Assembly (NCBI RefSeq): GCF_026672425.1
Contig: NZ_JAPPRC010000004.1
Span: 614,501-678,500 of the forward strand
Direction: 5' to 3'
Length of the DNA: 64,000 nucleotides
Source: Pannonibacter sp. SL95
Lineage (GTDB): Bacteria > Pseudomonadota > Alphaproteobacteria > Rhizobiales > Stappiaceae
The notes beneath the pieces are model-generated. The model worked only from the letters and a program-made list of their open reading frames with translations, did no database searches and was not told where the DNA came from. A program made the translations under genes and the position numbers. Positions 8,784-21,021 of this stretch are shown here, in pieces; the stretch's first letter is position 1, and the number at the start of each line of letters is the position of its first letter.

Positions 8784-9344
8784 ATGAAACGCGTAGCAAC
8801 GATCGCAGTTGTGCTTTGCCTGACCGGCGTCGCTGGCTGCCAGCGCTTCGGTGGCGGGAACTATTCCGCTCCCCCGCTGCCGGCGACACCGACAACACCG
8901 GTTTCCGGTGGCCAGCTGCAGCCGTTGACCCCGGCACCTGGTCCGGTAACGACCGACCCGATGGCACCGCTGCCCGGCACGCCCGCGGCACCGTCTGCAA
9001 CCGGGACTGCGCCCGGTGCGGTCGCCTCGCTCCCGGCAGCGCCTGCTCCAGCCGACAGCCGTGAAGTTGGCCGGAACGATATGCTCGGTGGCTGGAAAAT
9101 CTCGTCGGGCAGCAGCAATTGCATGCTGTTCATGACCCTGACCACCTGGTCTGGCGGCTATCGCGCCAATACCCGTGGTTGCAGCGACGCAACGCTCTCT
9201 GGGGTCTCGGCCTGGGATCTCAGCGGCAAACAGGTCGTGCTCAAGGATGGCAGCGGCGGCGAAATCGCCCGGCTTTATGCCACGTCCGGCGAGCGCTTCA
9301 GCGGCCAGACCAGCTCGGGTGCCGCCGTCAGCCTCGCCCGCTGA
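8784..9344 (+). CDS. Omp19-like outer membrane lipoprotein with AprI/Inh inhibitor domain
   Basis: A 186-residue predicted lipoprotein. The signal peptide ends in the lipobox LTGVAGC, placing lipidated Cys19. A long Pro/Ala/Thr linker covers about residues 26-92. A compact beta-rich domain follows (about 95-186) with WKISSGSSNCMLFMTL and a cysteine pair at 113 and 133, as in the protease-inhibitor Inh/AprI family. Brucella Omp19 has the same layout and inhibits proteases; the same role is inferred here. It is monocistronic in appearance, followed by a strong hairpin at 9380. Confidence 0.85.
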   Translation: MKRVATIAVVLCLTGVAGCQRFGGGNYSAPPLPATPTTPVSGGQLQPLTPAPGPVTTDPMAPLPGTPAAPSATGTAPGAVASLPAAPAPADSREVGRNDMLGGWKISSGSSNCMLFMTLTTWSGGYRANTRGCSDATLSGVSAWDLSGKQVVLKDGSGGEIARLYATSGERFSGQTSSGAAVSLAR

Positions 9345-9379
9345 TCCTGCATTTCACACCTCCCCTCTGAAACGTTCAC

Positions 9380-9419
9380 GCCCGTTTCGCGGAAATTTCA
9401 CGCGAAACGGGCAATCGTT
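9380..9419 (+). terminator. Rho-independent terminator after the Omp19-like gene
   Basis: A perfect 12-base-pair stem (GCCCGTTTCGCG at 9380-9391 with its complement at 9401-9412) has a nine-base AT-rich loop and is followed by AATCGTTT. The T-run is weak but the stem is strong. Confidence 0.65.
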
Positions 9420-9454
9420 TCACGAATAGCAACTTTGGGGAGTGCGAAGGCATT

Positions 9455-10258
9455 ATGGCGAAGTATGATCCGTTGCGCGAACATCTGGCTCGTCTCGATG
9501 AGGTCGTATGGGCGGCCAAACTCGAGGATCTTGAGCAGATTCTCGGATCAAATCTGCCGATGAGCGCCCGTGAACATAGAACCTGGTGGGCGAATTCTGG
9601 CGGAAGCCTCGTGCATCAGAATTCCTGGCTCGATGCAGGCTGGCGGGTTGATCACACCGATCTGAAGCGCGATCTGGTTGTCTTTCGTCGGTTGCGAATT
9701 GGCGGAACGGCACTCGCAAAAGCTGCAAGGCGGATAGAGGCCGAGGCACCGAAGGCGACCGAAACGCCGGCAGTTGATGCGGCGCGCCTGTCGCAGCTCA
9801 TGCCTGCCTTGCGTGAATCGGTCTCGATCACGGTTCGCGCGGAATGGACCGCCATTGGCGCGCTGGCCGATATTCCCTGCAGCTCGCAGATGTTGCCGGC
9901 AGATCCCGGCGTCTACCGTCTGACACGCCTGCGCGAAGGGCGCCCCTTCACATCGATTGTCGATGCCCGTGATCTTGCCGGGTTCCACACGGCCTTGCGC
10001 CGCTCGTTCAAGGGCCTCGACCAGGACGAAACACCGCCTGATGCAGTCGGGGGCGTTCGTCTGATTGACCGGTTGGGGATTGATCCCGGATCGGCTTGCG
10101 AGATCGACGTCGTCAAGCCCGGCAATGGCTGGATCCTGACCGACGGACGCGGACGCGGTGCTGATCTTGCCAAGTCGCAGGAACGGGAACTGGTCGCACG
10201 GCTTCTCGCCATTCAGGAACGGCAGGCGGGGCGCGGCGGCCGGCTGCTGCGCTGGTAA
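9455..10258 (+). CDS. DUF7662-like domain protein of unknown function
   Basis: A 267-residue soluble protein. The first 77 residues (MAKYDPLREHLARLDE..., with REHRTWWANS and WLDAGWRVDH) match the small DUF7662-type domain often found in Rhizobiales. The second half contains PADPGVYRLTRL. That resembles the first strand of GIY-YIG nucleases, which I recall fused to this domain elsewhere, but I cannot find the catalytic arginine and glutamate pattern with confidence. A good start is present at 9455 with GGGGAG about 14 bases upstream. Function unknown. Confidence 0.7.
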   Translation: MAKYDPLREHLARLDEVVWAAKLEDLEQILGSNLPMSAREHRTWWANSGGSLVHQNSWLDAGWRVDHTDLKRDLVVFRRLRIGGTALAKAARRIEAEAPKATETPAVDAARLSQLMPALRESVSITVRAEWTAIGALADIPCSSQMLPADPGVYRLTRLREGRPFTSIVDARDLAGFHTALRRSFKGLDQDETPPDAVGGVRLIDRLGIDPGSACEIDVVKPGNGWILTDGRGRGADLAKSQERELVARLLAIQERQAGRGGRLLRW

Positions 10259-10486
10259 GCCGCCTCAGGAGCGCATGCACGGCGCGGCCGGGCAAGGGCC
10301 GCGTTTACGGTCCGGTCGCAACCTCGTGCTAAAAACCAGGTCCTCGACGGATGAAGGGACTTGCGTGGGAATGCCAATCTCCGTATCGCAGCACCGGAAA
10401 TCACGGGCGTCCGTGCGTGATCGCGCGCGGGCGTGGCCCGGGTCGCAGGACCTCGGGATGCGTCCGGTGCAGGCGGAGAGCCCACG

Positions 10487-11680
10487 TTGAAGCCGACGAC
10501 GAAGATGGAACTGCCGGCCAGCCGCGCGCTGGCCAAGCGATACGAAGCGCTGGTTGCAAGTGGAGCGATCAGCGAGGACGCGGCCCAGCTGGCCGCCGTC
10601 CGCAAGCTCGATGCCCTCAACGAGCACCTGGCCGAAGTCCGGCTTGCCTCCAAGAAAAGCTCCCTCGGCTGGCTGTTTGCCCGCAAGAAGAACGAGATGT
10701 GGTCTGCTGTCCGCGGGCTCTATCTTTGGGGTGGGGTCGGCCGCGGCAAGACGATGCTGATGGACCTCTTCATGGAAGTGACCATCATCCGCCGCAAGCG
10801 CCGGGTGCATTTCCATGAGTTCATGGCTGAGACCCACGAGCGGATCCATGCCTGGCGGCAGGCGCTGAAGCGCGGCGAGGTCAAGGGCGACGATCCGATC
10901 CCGCCCGTTGCCGACCAGATCGCGCTCGAGACCCGGCTCCTGTGTTTCGACGAGTTTTCCGTCACAGATATCGCCGACGCGATGATCCTTGGTCGGCTTT
11001 TCACGCAGCTGTTTGCGCGCGGGGTCATCGTGGTTGCAACTTCCAATGTTGCACCTGACAATCTCTACAAGGACGGGCTTAACCGGCAGCTGTTTCTGCC
11101 TTTTCTAGGGCTGCTGGCAAAGCATGTCGAAGTCCTGATGCTGGATTCTCCGACCGATTACCGCATGGAGAAGCTTGGCGGAGCGAAGGTCTACATGAGC
11201 CCGCTTTCGCCCGAAACATCGCGCGCGTTCGAGGATCTCTGGCGCTCGCTGACCCATGGCATGCCGGAGCATGCCGAGCATCTGGACATGAAGGGCCGCC
11301 GCATCGAGGTGCCGCGCGTTGCCAGCGGGATCGCCCGTTTCAGCTTCGCCGATCTTTGCGCAAACCCGCTGGGCGCGGCCGACTACCTGCGCATCGCCCA
11401 TGCCTATGGCACGGTTTTCATCGAAAACGTGCCGGAAATGGACCTGTCACGGCGCAATGAGGCCAAAAGGTTCATCAACCTGATCGATACCCTGTACGAC
11501 AATGGGGTGAAGACGGTCATCTCTGCGGAGGTCGAGGCAGACCACCTGTACCGGGCGGCGTCAGGGGCCGAGATCTTCGAGTTCGACCGAACGATTTCGC
11601 GTCTGATCGAGATGCGTTCGGAAGCATATCTGTCGGGAGACAACAGAAGTTCTGCACGCGGTGATATGCATTCCCATTAG
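10487..11680 (+). CDS. zapE: ZapE/AFG1-type cell-division ATPase
   Basis: A P-loop ATPase of about 397 residues. Walker A is GGVGRGKT at about residues 82-89; the Walker B region is RLLCFDEFSVTDI. The AFG1 sensor region is VVATSNVAPDNLYKDGLNR and the tail includes INLIDTLYDNGVKTVISAE. In E. coli ZapE associates with FtsZ at the constricting ring under stress; the mitochondrial homologue AFG1 acts in protein quality control. The start is uncertain: TTG at 10487 has GGCGGAGAG upstream, while an ATG at 10505 has a poorer ribosome site. It lies upstream of mdh, as is common in Rhizobiales. Confidence 0.9.
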   Translation: MKPTTKMELPASRALAKRYEALVASGAISEDAAQLAAVRKLDALNEHLAEVRLASKKSSLGWLFARKKNEMWSAVRGLYLWGGVGRGKTMLMDLFMEVTIIRRKRRVHFHEFMAETHERIHAWRQALKRGEVKGDDPIPPVADQIALETRLLCFDEFSVTDIADAMILGRLFTQLFARGVIVVATSNVAPDNLYKDGLNRQLFLPFLGLLAKHVEVLMLDSPTDYRMEKLGGAKVYMSPLSPETSRAFEDLWRSLTHGMPEHAEHLDMKGRRIEVPRVASGIARFSFADLCANPLGAADYLRIAHAYGTVFIENVPEMDLSRRNEAKRFINLIDTLYDNGVKTVISAEVEADHLYRAASGAEIFEFDRTISRLIEMRSEAYLSGDNRSSARGDMHSH

Positions 11681-11806
11681 GTCATGCACGTGAGCGCGTA
11701 AGGAATGGCATAAACTGGGTTCTCGCAGGGGTATATTCTTTTGATTGGCTTGCGTGAGCGGATCAAAGGGAGTAGTGCCATCGCCAGTCATCGGCGGATG
11801 GCGTGA

Positions 11807-12802
<996 letters not shown>

Positions 12803-12835
12803 GTCTCGTGCTGAACTGATAGCCAGAGATACAAC

Positions 12836-12859
12836 CCGCCGCCGGCTCACCGGCGGCGG
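12836..12859 (+). other. Intercistronic hairpin between mdh and sucC
   Basis: A perfect 10-base-pair GC stem (CCGCCGCCGG, loop CTCA, complement) is followed by TTCTCC, not a proper T-run. It probably stabilises or processes the polycistronic message rather than ending it. It is nearly the same as the hairpin between atpD and atpC. Confidence 0.65.
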
Positions 12860-12882
12860 TTCTCCGAACGACGGGGGAGACC

Positions 12883-14081
<1,199 letters not shown>

Positions 14082-14082
<1 letters not shown>

Positions 14083-14462
14083 TGGCGGCCGCACGCAAGG
14101 TCGTGAACCGTCAGGCCTTCGGACCGAACGAGACCGACATCAACCTTTGCTACTTCGTGTGCTGGGACAACACCCCCACACCGGAAGATGGCGTGGCCAG
14201 CAGCTGGGCGCATTTCACCGACCGTGAAGATGCGTCCGAGTACCTGACCATCAAGGCAAAGGATGCCAAGACCTACGTCTGGCAGGGTGAACTCGGTATC
14301 TCGAAGTCCGACGGCAACTTCGACTGGTTCAGCACCAACTGGTCCCGCAACCTTGATGCGCACATGCCGCACAAGCAGGCGACCGGCAAGGGCTATCGTT
14401 TCACGAATGACGTCTTCGAGGAGTTTGACGCCCTCGAGTTTGAGGAAGAGGAAGCAGAATAA
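14082..14462 (+). CDS. Unknown small acidic protein encoded between sucC and sucD
   Basis: A 126-residue soluble protein that I do not recognise. It lacks a signal peptide or membrane segment, is rich in aromatic residues (three WF/FxW-type clusters such as FDWFSTNW at about 87-94) and ends in an acidic tail, [14 protein letters not shown]. Its start overlaps the sucC stop (TGATG) and its stop overlaps the sucD start (TAATG), so it is translationally coupled on both sides. That implies co-synthesis with the two ligase subunits, and base and codon use match theirs. A role as an accessory or regulatory factor of succinyl-CoA ligase is only inferred from position. Confidence 0.85.
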
Positions 14463-15364
14463 TGTCGATCCTCGTCAACAAAGATACCAAGGTCATCGTC
14501 CAGGGCCTGACCGGCAAGACCGGCACGTTCCACACGGAACAGGCACTGGCCTACTACGGCACCCAGATGGTGGCCGGCGTGCACCCGGCCAAGGGTGGCG
14601 AGAAGTGGACCGGCTCGAAGGGCGAAAGCCTGCCGATCTACGCTTCCGTCGCCGCTGCCAAGGACGCGACCGGTGCGGATGCTTCTGTGATCTACGTGCC
14701 GCCGGCCGGTGCCGCGGCTGCGATCATCGAAGCCATCGACGCCGAGATCCCCTTCATTGTCTGCATCACGGAAGGCATTCCGGTGGCTGACATGGTGAAG
14801 GTCAAGGCCCGCCTGGAGAAGTCCAAGTCGCGCCTGCTCGGCCCGAACTGCCCCGGCATCCTGACCCCGGAACAGTGCAAGATCGGCATCATGCCGGGCT
14901 CCATCTTCAAGAAGGGTTCGGTCGGTATTGTGTCGCGCTCCGGCACGCTTACCTATGAAGCCGTGTTCCAGACCTCCAACGCCGGCCTCGGCCAGACGAC
15001 GGCTGTCGGCATCGGTGGTGACCCGGTCAAGGGTACGGAATTCATCGACGTGCTGGAGATGTTCCTCGCCGACGAAGCCACCCAGTCGATCATCATGATC
15101 GGCGAGATCGGTGGTTCGGCCGAAGAGGACGCTGCCCAGTTCCTCAAGGACGAGGCCAAGAAGGGCCGCAAGAAGCCGATGGCCGGCTTCATCGCGGGCC
15201 GGACCGCCCCGAAGGGCCGCACGATGGGTCACGCAGGTGCTGTGATCTCCGGCGGCAAGGGCGGTGCGGAAGACAAGATTGCCGCCATGGAATCGGCTGG
15301 CATCCGCGTCTCTCCGTCGCCGGCCAAGCTGGGCGAGACCCTCGTCCAGGTCCTGAAGGGCTGA
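14462..15364 (+). CDS. sucD: Succinate-CoA ligase, ADP-forming, alpha subunit
   Basis: A 300-residue subunit that binds CoA and carries the phosphohistidine. The CoA-binding Rossmann region holds [17 protein letters not shown]. The [12 protein letters not shown] segment and the active-site histidine in [17 protein letters not shown] are both intact. Length equals the family norm. It starts on the last base of the unknown upstream gene's stop. A hairpin at 15419 closes the unit before sucA. Confidence 0.97.
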   Translation: MSILVNKDTKVIVQGLTGKTGTFHTEQALAYYGTQMVAGVHPAKGGEKWTGSKGESLPIYASVAAAKDATGADASVIYVPPAGAAAAIIEAIDAEIPFIVCITEGIPVADMVKVKARLEKSKSRLLGPNCPGILTPEQCKIGIMPGSIFKKGSVGIVSRSGTLTYEAVFQTSNAGLGQTTAVGIGGDPVKGTEFIDVLEMFLADEATQSIIMIGEIGGSAEEDAAQFLKDEAKKGRKKPMAGFIAGRTAPKGRTMGHAGAVISGGKGGAEDKIAAMESAGIRVSPSPAKLGETLVQVLKG

Positions 15365-15418
15365 TGCCACTGCGAGCCGGGCAATTTGTTTACGGTTCGT
15401 AAGGCATAACCAAGGAAA

Positions 15419-15451
15419 GCGGACATCGGCACTCCCGGTGTCCGCGATTTT
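15419..15451 (+). terminator. Terminator after sucD
   Basis: An 11-base-pair stem with one G-T pair (15419-15429 with 15435-15445, loop of five) is followed by GATTTTCG. It lies between sucD and sucA, suggesting that at least part of sucA transcription starts separately. Confidence 0.65.
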
Positions 15452-15555
15452 CGAGCGGGGTCCGTGTCCTGTGGCGCGGGCCCGAACGTGCAACACAGGC
15501 CGGCCTCTGGCTGCGCCTGAGAAAAAAGGGCGGAGCGACCCTCCGCTGAACGAGC

Positions 15556-18549
15556 ATGGCCCGGCAGGACGCGAACAATGTCTTCGCGCTGACGTCGTTC
15601 CTTTACGGCGCCAACGCAGCCTACATTGAAGAACTCTACGCCCAGTACCAGGAGAATCCCGCTTCGGTTGACGCCGAGTGGCAGGACTTCTTCGCCGGTC
15701 TGCAGGATGAAAAAGCCGATGTGCTGAAGGAAGCACGCGGTGCCCCGTGGGCGCGGGCCGATTGGCCAGTCGCAGCCGGGGGCGACCTCATCAACGCTCT
15801 CGACGGCAACTGGGGCCAGATCGAGAAGGTGGTCGGGGACAAGCTGAAGCAGAAGGCCGATGCCAAGGGCGCGGCAGCTCCGGTGTCCGCTGGCGACGTG
15901 CATCAGGCAACCCGCGACAGCGTGCGTGCCCTGATGATGATCCGTGCGTACCGCATGCGCGGCCATCTGCACGCTGACCTTGATCCGCTGCGCCTCTCGC
16001 CCCCGGGCGACCACGAGGAGCTGCATCCCTCGTCCTACGGCTTCACCGACGCCGACTGGGACCGTCCGATCTTCATCGACAACGTGCTGGGGCTGGAATA
16101 CGCCACCCTGCGCGAGATGCTGGAGATCCTCAAGCGCACCTATTGCTCGACCCTTGGCGTCGAGTTCATGCACATCTCCGATCCGGCCGCCAAGGCCTGG
16201 TTGCAGGAGCGCATCGAAGGGCCGGACAAGCATGTCGAGTTCACCCCGCAGGGCAAGCGCGCGATCCTGAACAAGCTCGTCGAGGCCGAAGGCTTCGAGA
16301 AGTTCATTGACGTCAAGTACACCGGAACCAAGCGGTTCGGTCTCGACGGCGGTGAAGCGCTGATCCCGGCGCTCGAGCAGATCATCAAGCGCGGCGGCAA
16401 CATGGGCCTCAAGGACATCGTCCTTGGCATGGCGCACCGTGGCCGCCTCAACGTGCTGACCCAGGTGATGGGCAAGCCGCACCGCGCCGTGTTCCATGAG
16501 TTCAAGGGCGGTTCCTACGCCCCGGACGACGTGGAAGGCTCGGGTGACGTGAAGTACCATCTGGGCGCTTCGTCCGACCGGTCCTTCGACGGCAACGAGG
16601 TGCACCTGTCGCTGACGGCGAACCCGTCGCATCTGGAAATCGTCAACCCGGTGGTGCTCGGCAAGGTCCGCGCCAAGCAGGACCAGCTGTCGTCGGTTGA
16701 CGGCCGCTGGCTGATGGACGCGCGCCAGACCGACCGTTCCAAGGTGCTGCCGCTGCTCATCCACGGCGATGCGGCCTTCGCCGGCCAGGGCGTCGTGGCT
16801 GAGTGCTTTGGCCTTTCGGCCCTGCGCGGTCACCGCACCGGCGGTTCGCTGCATGTCATCATCAACAACCAGATCGGCTTCACGACGAACCCGCGCTTCT
16901 CGCGCTCCTCGCCGTATCCGTCCGACATGGCCAAGGTGATCGAGGCCCCGATCTTCCACGTCAACGCGGATGATCCGGAAGCAGTGGTGTTTGCCGCCAA
17001 GATCGCAACCGAGTTCCGTCAGCTGTTCGGACGCCCGGTCGTCATCGACATGATCTGCTATCGCCGCTTCGGTCACAACGAAGGCGACGAGCCGAGCTTC
17101 ACGCAGCCGGTCATGTACCGCAAGATCCGCAACCATCCGACCACGCTGCAGATTTATGCAGAGCGTCTGATGGCTGAGGGCGTCGTCACAGCCGAGGAAG
17201 TCGAGGCGATGAAGACGGCCTGGCGGGCCAAGCTGGAAGCCGAGTTTGAAGCCGGCCAGACCTACAAGCCGAACAAGGCCGACTGGCTGGACGGCAAGTG
17301 GTCCGGCATGAAGGCTGCAGACGACCAGGAAGACCCGCGCCGCGGTGCGACCGGTGTCCCGACCGAGCGCCTGAAGGACCTCGGCAAGAAGCTCACGGAA
17401 GTTCCGGAAGGCTTCAACGTTCACAAGACCATCGGCCGGTTCCTGTCGAACCGCGCCACGATGATCGACACGGGCGAGGGCATCGACTGGGCAACGGCGG
17501 AAGCGCTGGCGTTCGGCACGCTGGTGACCGAAGGCCATCCCGTGCGCCTGTCCGGTCAGGACTGCGAACGCGGCACCTTCTCGCAGCGTCACACTGTCCT
17601 GTACGATCAGGAAGACGAGAACCGCTACATCCCGCTCAACAACCTGGCCCCGGACCAGGCCCGCTACGAAGTCATCAACTCGATGCTTTCGGAAGAAGCC
17701 GTGCTCGGGTTCGAGTATGGCTACTCGATGGCCGAACCGAACGCGCTGACCATGTGGGAAGCCCAGTTCGGTGACTTCGCCAACGGTGCGCAGGTCCTGT
17801 TCGACCAGTTCATCTCGAGCGGCGAGCGCAAGTGGCTGCGCATGTCCGGTCTCGTCTGCCTTCTGCCGCATGGCTATGAAGGTCAGGGTCCGGAACACTC
17901 ATCGGCTCGTCTGGAGCGCTATCTCCAGCTCTGCGCCGAAGACAACATGCAGGTCGCGAACTGCACGACGCCGGCGAACTACTTCCACATCCTGCGCCGT
18001 CAGCTGAAGCGTGACATCCGCAAGCCGCTGATCCTGATGACGCCGAAGTCGCTTCTGCGTCACAAGCGCGCCACGTCGAAGCTGGTGGAACTGGGTGCGG
18101 ATTCGACCTTCCACCGCCTGCTGTGGGACGATGCGGAGTATCTGGCCGACAGCACCATCAAGCTGGTGCCGGACGACAAGATCCGCCGTGTGGTGATGTG
18201 CTCGGGCAAGGTCTATTATGACCTTTACGAAGAGCGCGAGAAGCGCGGCATCACGGATGTCTATCTCCTGCGTGTCGAGCAGCTCTACCCGTTCCCGAAG
18301 AAGGCGCTGGTGCAGGAACTGTCCCGCTTCCGCAATGCCGACATGGTCTGGTGTCAGGAAGAGCCGCAGAACATGGGGGCATGGACCTTCGTCCAGCCTT
18401 ACATCGAATGGGTTCTCGACCAGATCGGTGCGAAGAGCCGCCGTCCGCGCTACGCGGGACGCGCCGCCTCGGCGTCGACCGCAACGGGCCTGATGTCCAA
18501 GCACCTTGCCCAGCTCCAGGCGTTCCTGGACGAGGCATTCGCAAACTGA
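15556..18549 (+). CDS. sucA: 2-oxoglutarate dehydrogenase E1 component
   Basis: A 997-residue thiamine-diphosphate enzyme that decarboxylates 2-oxoglutarate and passes the succinyl group to lipoyl-E2 (SucB). It shows the N-terminal SFLYGANAAYIEELYAQYQ E2-docking helix, VLGMAHRGRLNVLTQ, the LHVIINNQIGFTTNP thiamine-binding segment, CYRRFGHNEGDEPSFTQP, and LPHGYEGQGPEHSSAR in the transketolase half. Full length, with no internal break. The 15365-15555 gap upstream carries the sucD terminator and probably a promoter. sucB follows after a hairpin. Confidence 0.97.
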   Translation: MARQDANNVFALTSFLYGANAAYIEELYAQYQENPASVDAEWQDFFAGLQDEKADVLKEARGAPWARADWPVAAGGDLINALDGNWGQIEKVVGDKLKQKADAKGAAAPVSAGDVHQATRDSVRALMMIRAYRMRGHLHADLDPLRLSPPGDHEELHPSSYGFTDADWDRPIFIDNVLGLEYATLREMLEILKRTYCSTLGVEFMHISDPAAKAWLQERIEGPDKHVEFTPQGKRAILNKLVEAEGFEKFIDVKYTGTKRFGLDGGEALIPALEQIIKRGGNMGLKDIVLGMAHRGRLNVLTQVMGKPHRAVFHEFKGGSYAPDDVEGSGDVKYHLGASSDRSFDGNEVHLSLTANPSHLEIVNPVVLGKVRAKQDQLSSVDGRWLMDARQTDRSKVLPLLIHGDAAFAGQGVVAECFGLSALRGHRTGGSLHVIINNQIGFTTNPRFSRSSPYPSDMAKVIEAPIFHVNADDPEAVVFAAKIATEFRQLFGRPVVIDMICYRRFGHNEGDEPSFTQPVMYRKIRNHPTTLQIYAERLMAEGVVTAEEVEAMKTAWRAKLEAEFEAGQTYKPNKADWLDGKWSGMKAADDQEDPRRGATGVPTERLKDLGKKLTEVPEGFNVHKTIGRFLSNRATMIDTGEGIDWATAEALAFGTLVTEGHPVRLSGQDCERGTFSQRHTVLYDQEDENRYIPLNNLAPDQARYEVINSMLSEEAVLGFEYGYSMAEPNALTMWEAQFGDFANGAQVLFDQFISSGERKWLRMSGLVCLLPHGYEGQGPEHSSARLERYLQLCAEDNMQVANCTTPANYFHILRRQLKRDIRKPLILMTPKSLLRHKRATSKLVELGADSTFHRLLWDDAEYLADSTIKLVPDDKIRRVVMCSGKVYYDLYEEREKRGITDVYLLRVEQLYPFPKKALVQELSRFRNADMVWCQEEPQNMGAWTFVQPYIEWVLDQIGAKSRRPRYAGRAASASTATGLMSKHLAQLQAFLDEAFAN

Positions 18550-18556
18550 TCCCGGA

Positions 18557-18579
18557 CGGCCCGCCAGTCAGGCGGGCCG
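18557..18579 (+). other. Intercistronic hairpin between sucA and sucB
   Basis: A perfect nine-base-pair stem (CGGCCCGCC, loop AGTCA, complement) lies just after the sucA stop, with no T-run directly behind it. It is likely an mRNA-processing or stability element between the E1 and E2 genes. Confidence 0.55.
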
Positions 18580-18627
18580 GACCCCCGATCCGGAACTGGC
18601 CAAGGCAATTTTTTAGAGAAGGCGACC

Positions 18628-19857
<1,230 letters not shown>

Positions 19858-19869
19858 GGAGCAATCGCC

Positions 19870-20244
19870 GTGTTTGGTCGCCCGATACCGATTTGGCTAA
19901 TTCTGGCTTATTTGGGTTACGGCGTGCTGGGCACGGTCCGGAACCTGGGTGCCATGTTGAGTGGCACCCAGAACTATTCAATTTACTCTACTGTTTTCTC
20001 CGTAGTCGCTGCTGCACTGTCCCTGTGGCTGATTGCGGAGATCTGGGTACGCGGATCCAGAGTTTTGTGGTTGGCCGGGGTGAATGCTGTCGTCGTCATC
20101 GTTGGCTACGGGATCATAATGTTCCCGGTGTTCTTGGCTGGTGATCAGCAGCAGGTCATCGGTCTTTCAGTGATGATTGCTATCATGGCAGCAATCTGGG
20201 GGAGCATTTGCCTGTATCTGCGGCGATACCCGGCGCACAAGTAA
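19870..20244 (+). CDS. Small four-helix membrane protein, unknown
   Basis: A 124-residue hydrophobic protein with four likely membrane segments at about residues 8-28, 40-60, 66-88 and 97-117, and short basic ends. The GTG start at 19870 has AGGAGC 13 bases upstream and begins 12 bases after the sucB stop, so it is probably co-transcribed. Its sequence is noticeably less GC-rich than sucB, with codons such as TTA, ATT and TTG, which suggests later acquisition. I recognise no family and propose no function. Confidence 0.72.
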   Translation: MFGRPIPIWLILAYLGYGVLGTVRNLGAMLSGTQNYSIYSTVFSVVAAALSLWLIAEIWVRGSRVLWLAGVNAVVVIVGYGIIMFPVFLAGDQQQVIGLSVMIAIMAAIWGSICLYLRRYPAHK

Positions 20245-20347
20245 GCCACGCACTTTCCAGCCTTGCCGCGGTGCCGATCTTGGCCCCTTGCAATTGCAGG
20301 AACGGCGGTCAAGCTAGCCCGCGCGGCAACAGGTCGCAGTCGGACAC

Positions 20348-20944
20348 ATGGAGCGGATGGGCATGATGACGGGTGTGCTTGAGCGCCTCAGCGCAAACTG
20401 GGTCTACGGTGGCTTCATGGCAGGGTTTGTCCTGCTGCTCCTGACCCCCGTGTTCACCGCCGGATGGCCCCAGGCTGAACTCTACGTCTATCTCGTCCTG
20501 CCGGTCTACATGCTGCATCAGTTCGAGGAGCATGACCGCGACCGGTTCCGCCAGTTCGTCAATGCCCATATCGGCCATGGCCGTGAGGTGCTGACCCCGG
20601 GTTTCGTATTTGCCGTCAACATCTTCGGCGTCTGGTGGGTGGCCGCGCTGGCCATGCTCGCGATGCGCTTCATCGATGCCGGATGGGGCATGGTCGCCGT
20701 CTATCTGGTGCTGGTGAATGCGGTGCTGCACATCGTCCAGATGATCGCCATGCGACAGCCAAATCCGGGCGTCTGGACGGCAATCGTCCTGTTCCTGCCG
20801 CTGGGGGCCGCCGGTTTTGCCGGCCTCTGGCCGGTCGCAAGCCTGACCCAGCATGTCGTTTCGCTGGTCCTGATCATCGCGCTGCATGGAGTGATCATGG
20901 CGCGGGTGAAGGCCGGTCTCGCCGGGAGCGCGCCTGCCGCATGA
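20348..20944 (+). CDS. HXXEE-domain membrane protein
   Basis: A 198-residue integral membrane protein with about five or six hydrophobic segments. The defining HXXEE motif is present as HQFEEHDRDRF at about residues 58-68, followed by the family-like NAVLHIVQMI segment. The family is named for this motif; its biochemical role is unknown, though conserved His/Glu in a membrane protein suggests metal binding or hydrolysis. It lies between the small membrane-protein gene and lpd, interrupting the usual sucB-lpd neighbourhood. Confidence 0.85.
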   Translation: MERMGMMTGVLERLSANWVYGGFMAGFVLLLLTPVFTAGWPQAELYVYLVLPVYMLHQFEEHDRDRFRQFVNAHIGHGREVLTPGFVFAVNIFGVWWVAALAMLAMRFIDAGWGMVAVYLVLVNAVLHIVQMIAMRQPNPGVWTAIVLFLPLGAAGFAGLWPVASLTQHVVSLVLIIALHGVIMARVKAGLAGSAPAA

Positions 20945-21021
20945 TCTCCCGAAAGCTATGGTGGCTGGCCGCACGCGCGCCGGCTGCCTCAAACTGACCT
21001 ATAAGAACGTGAGGCATTCCC

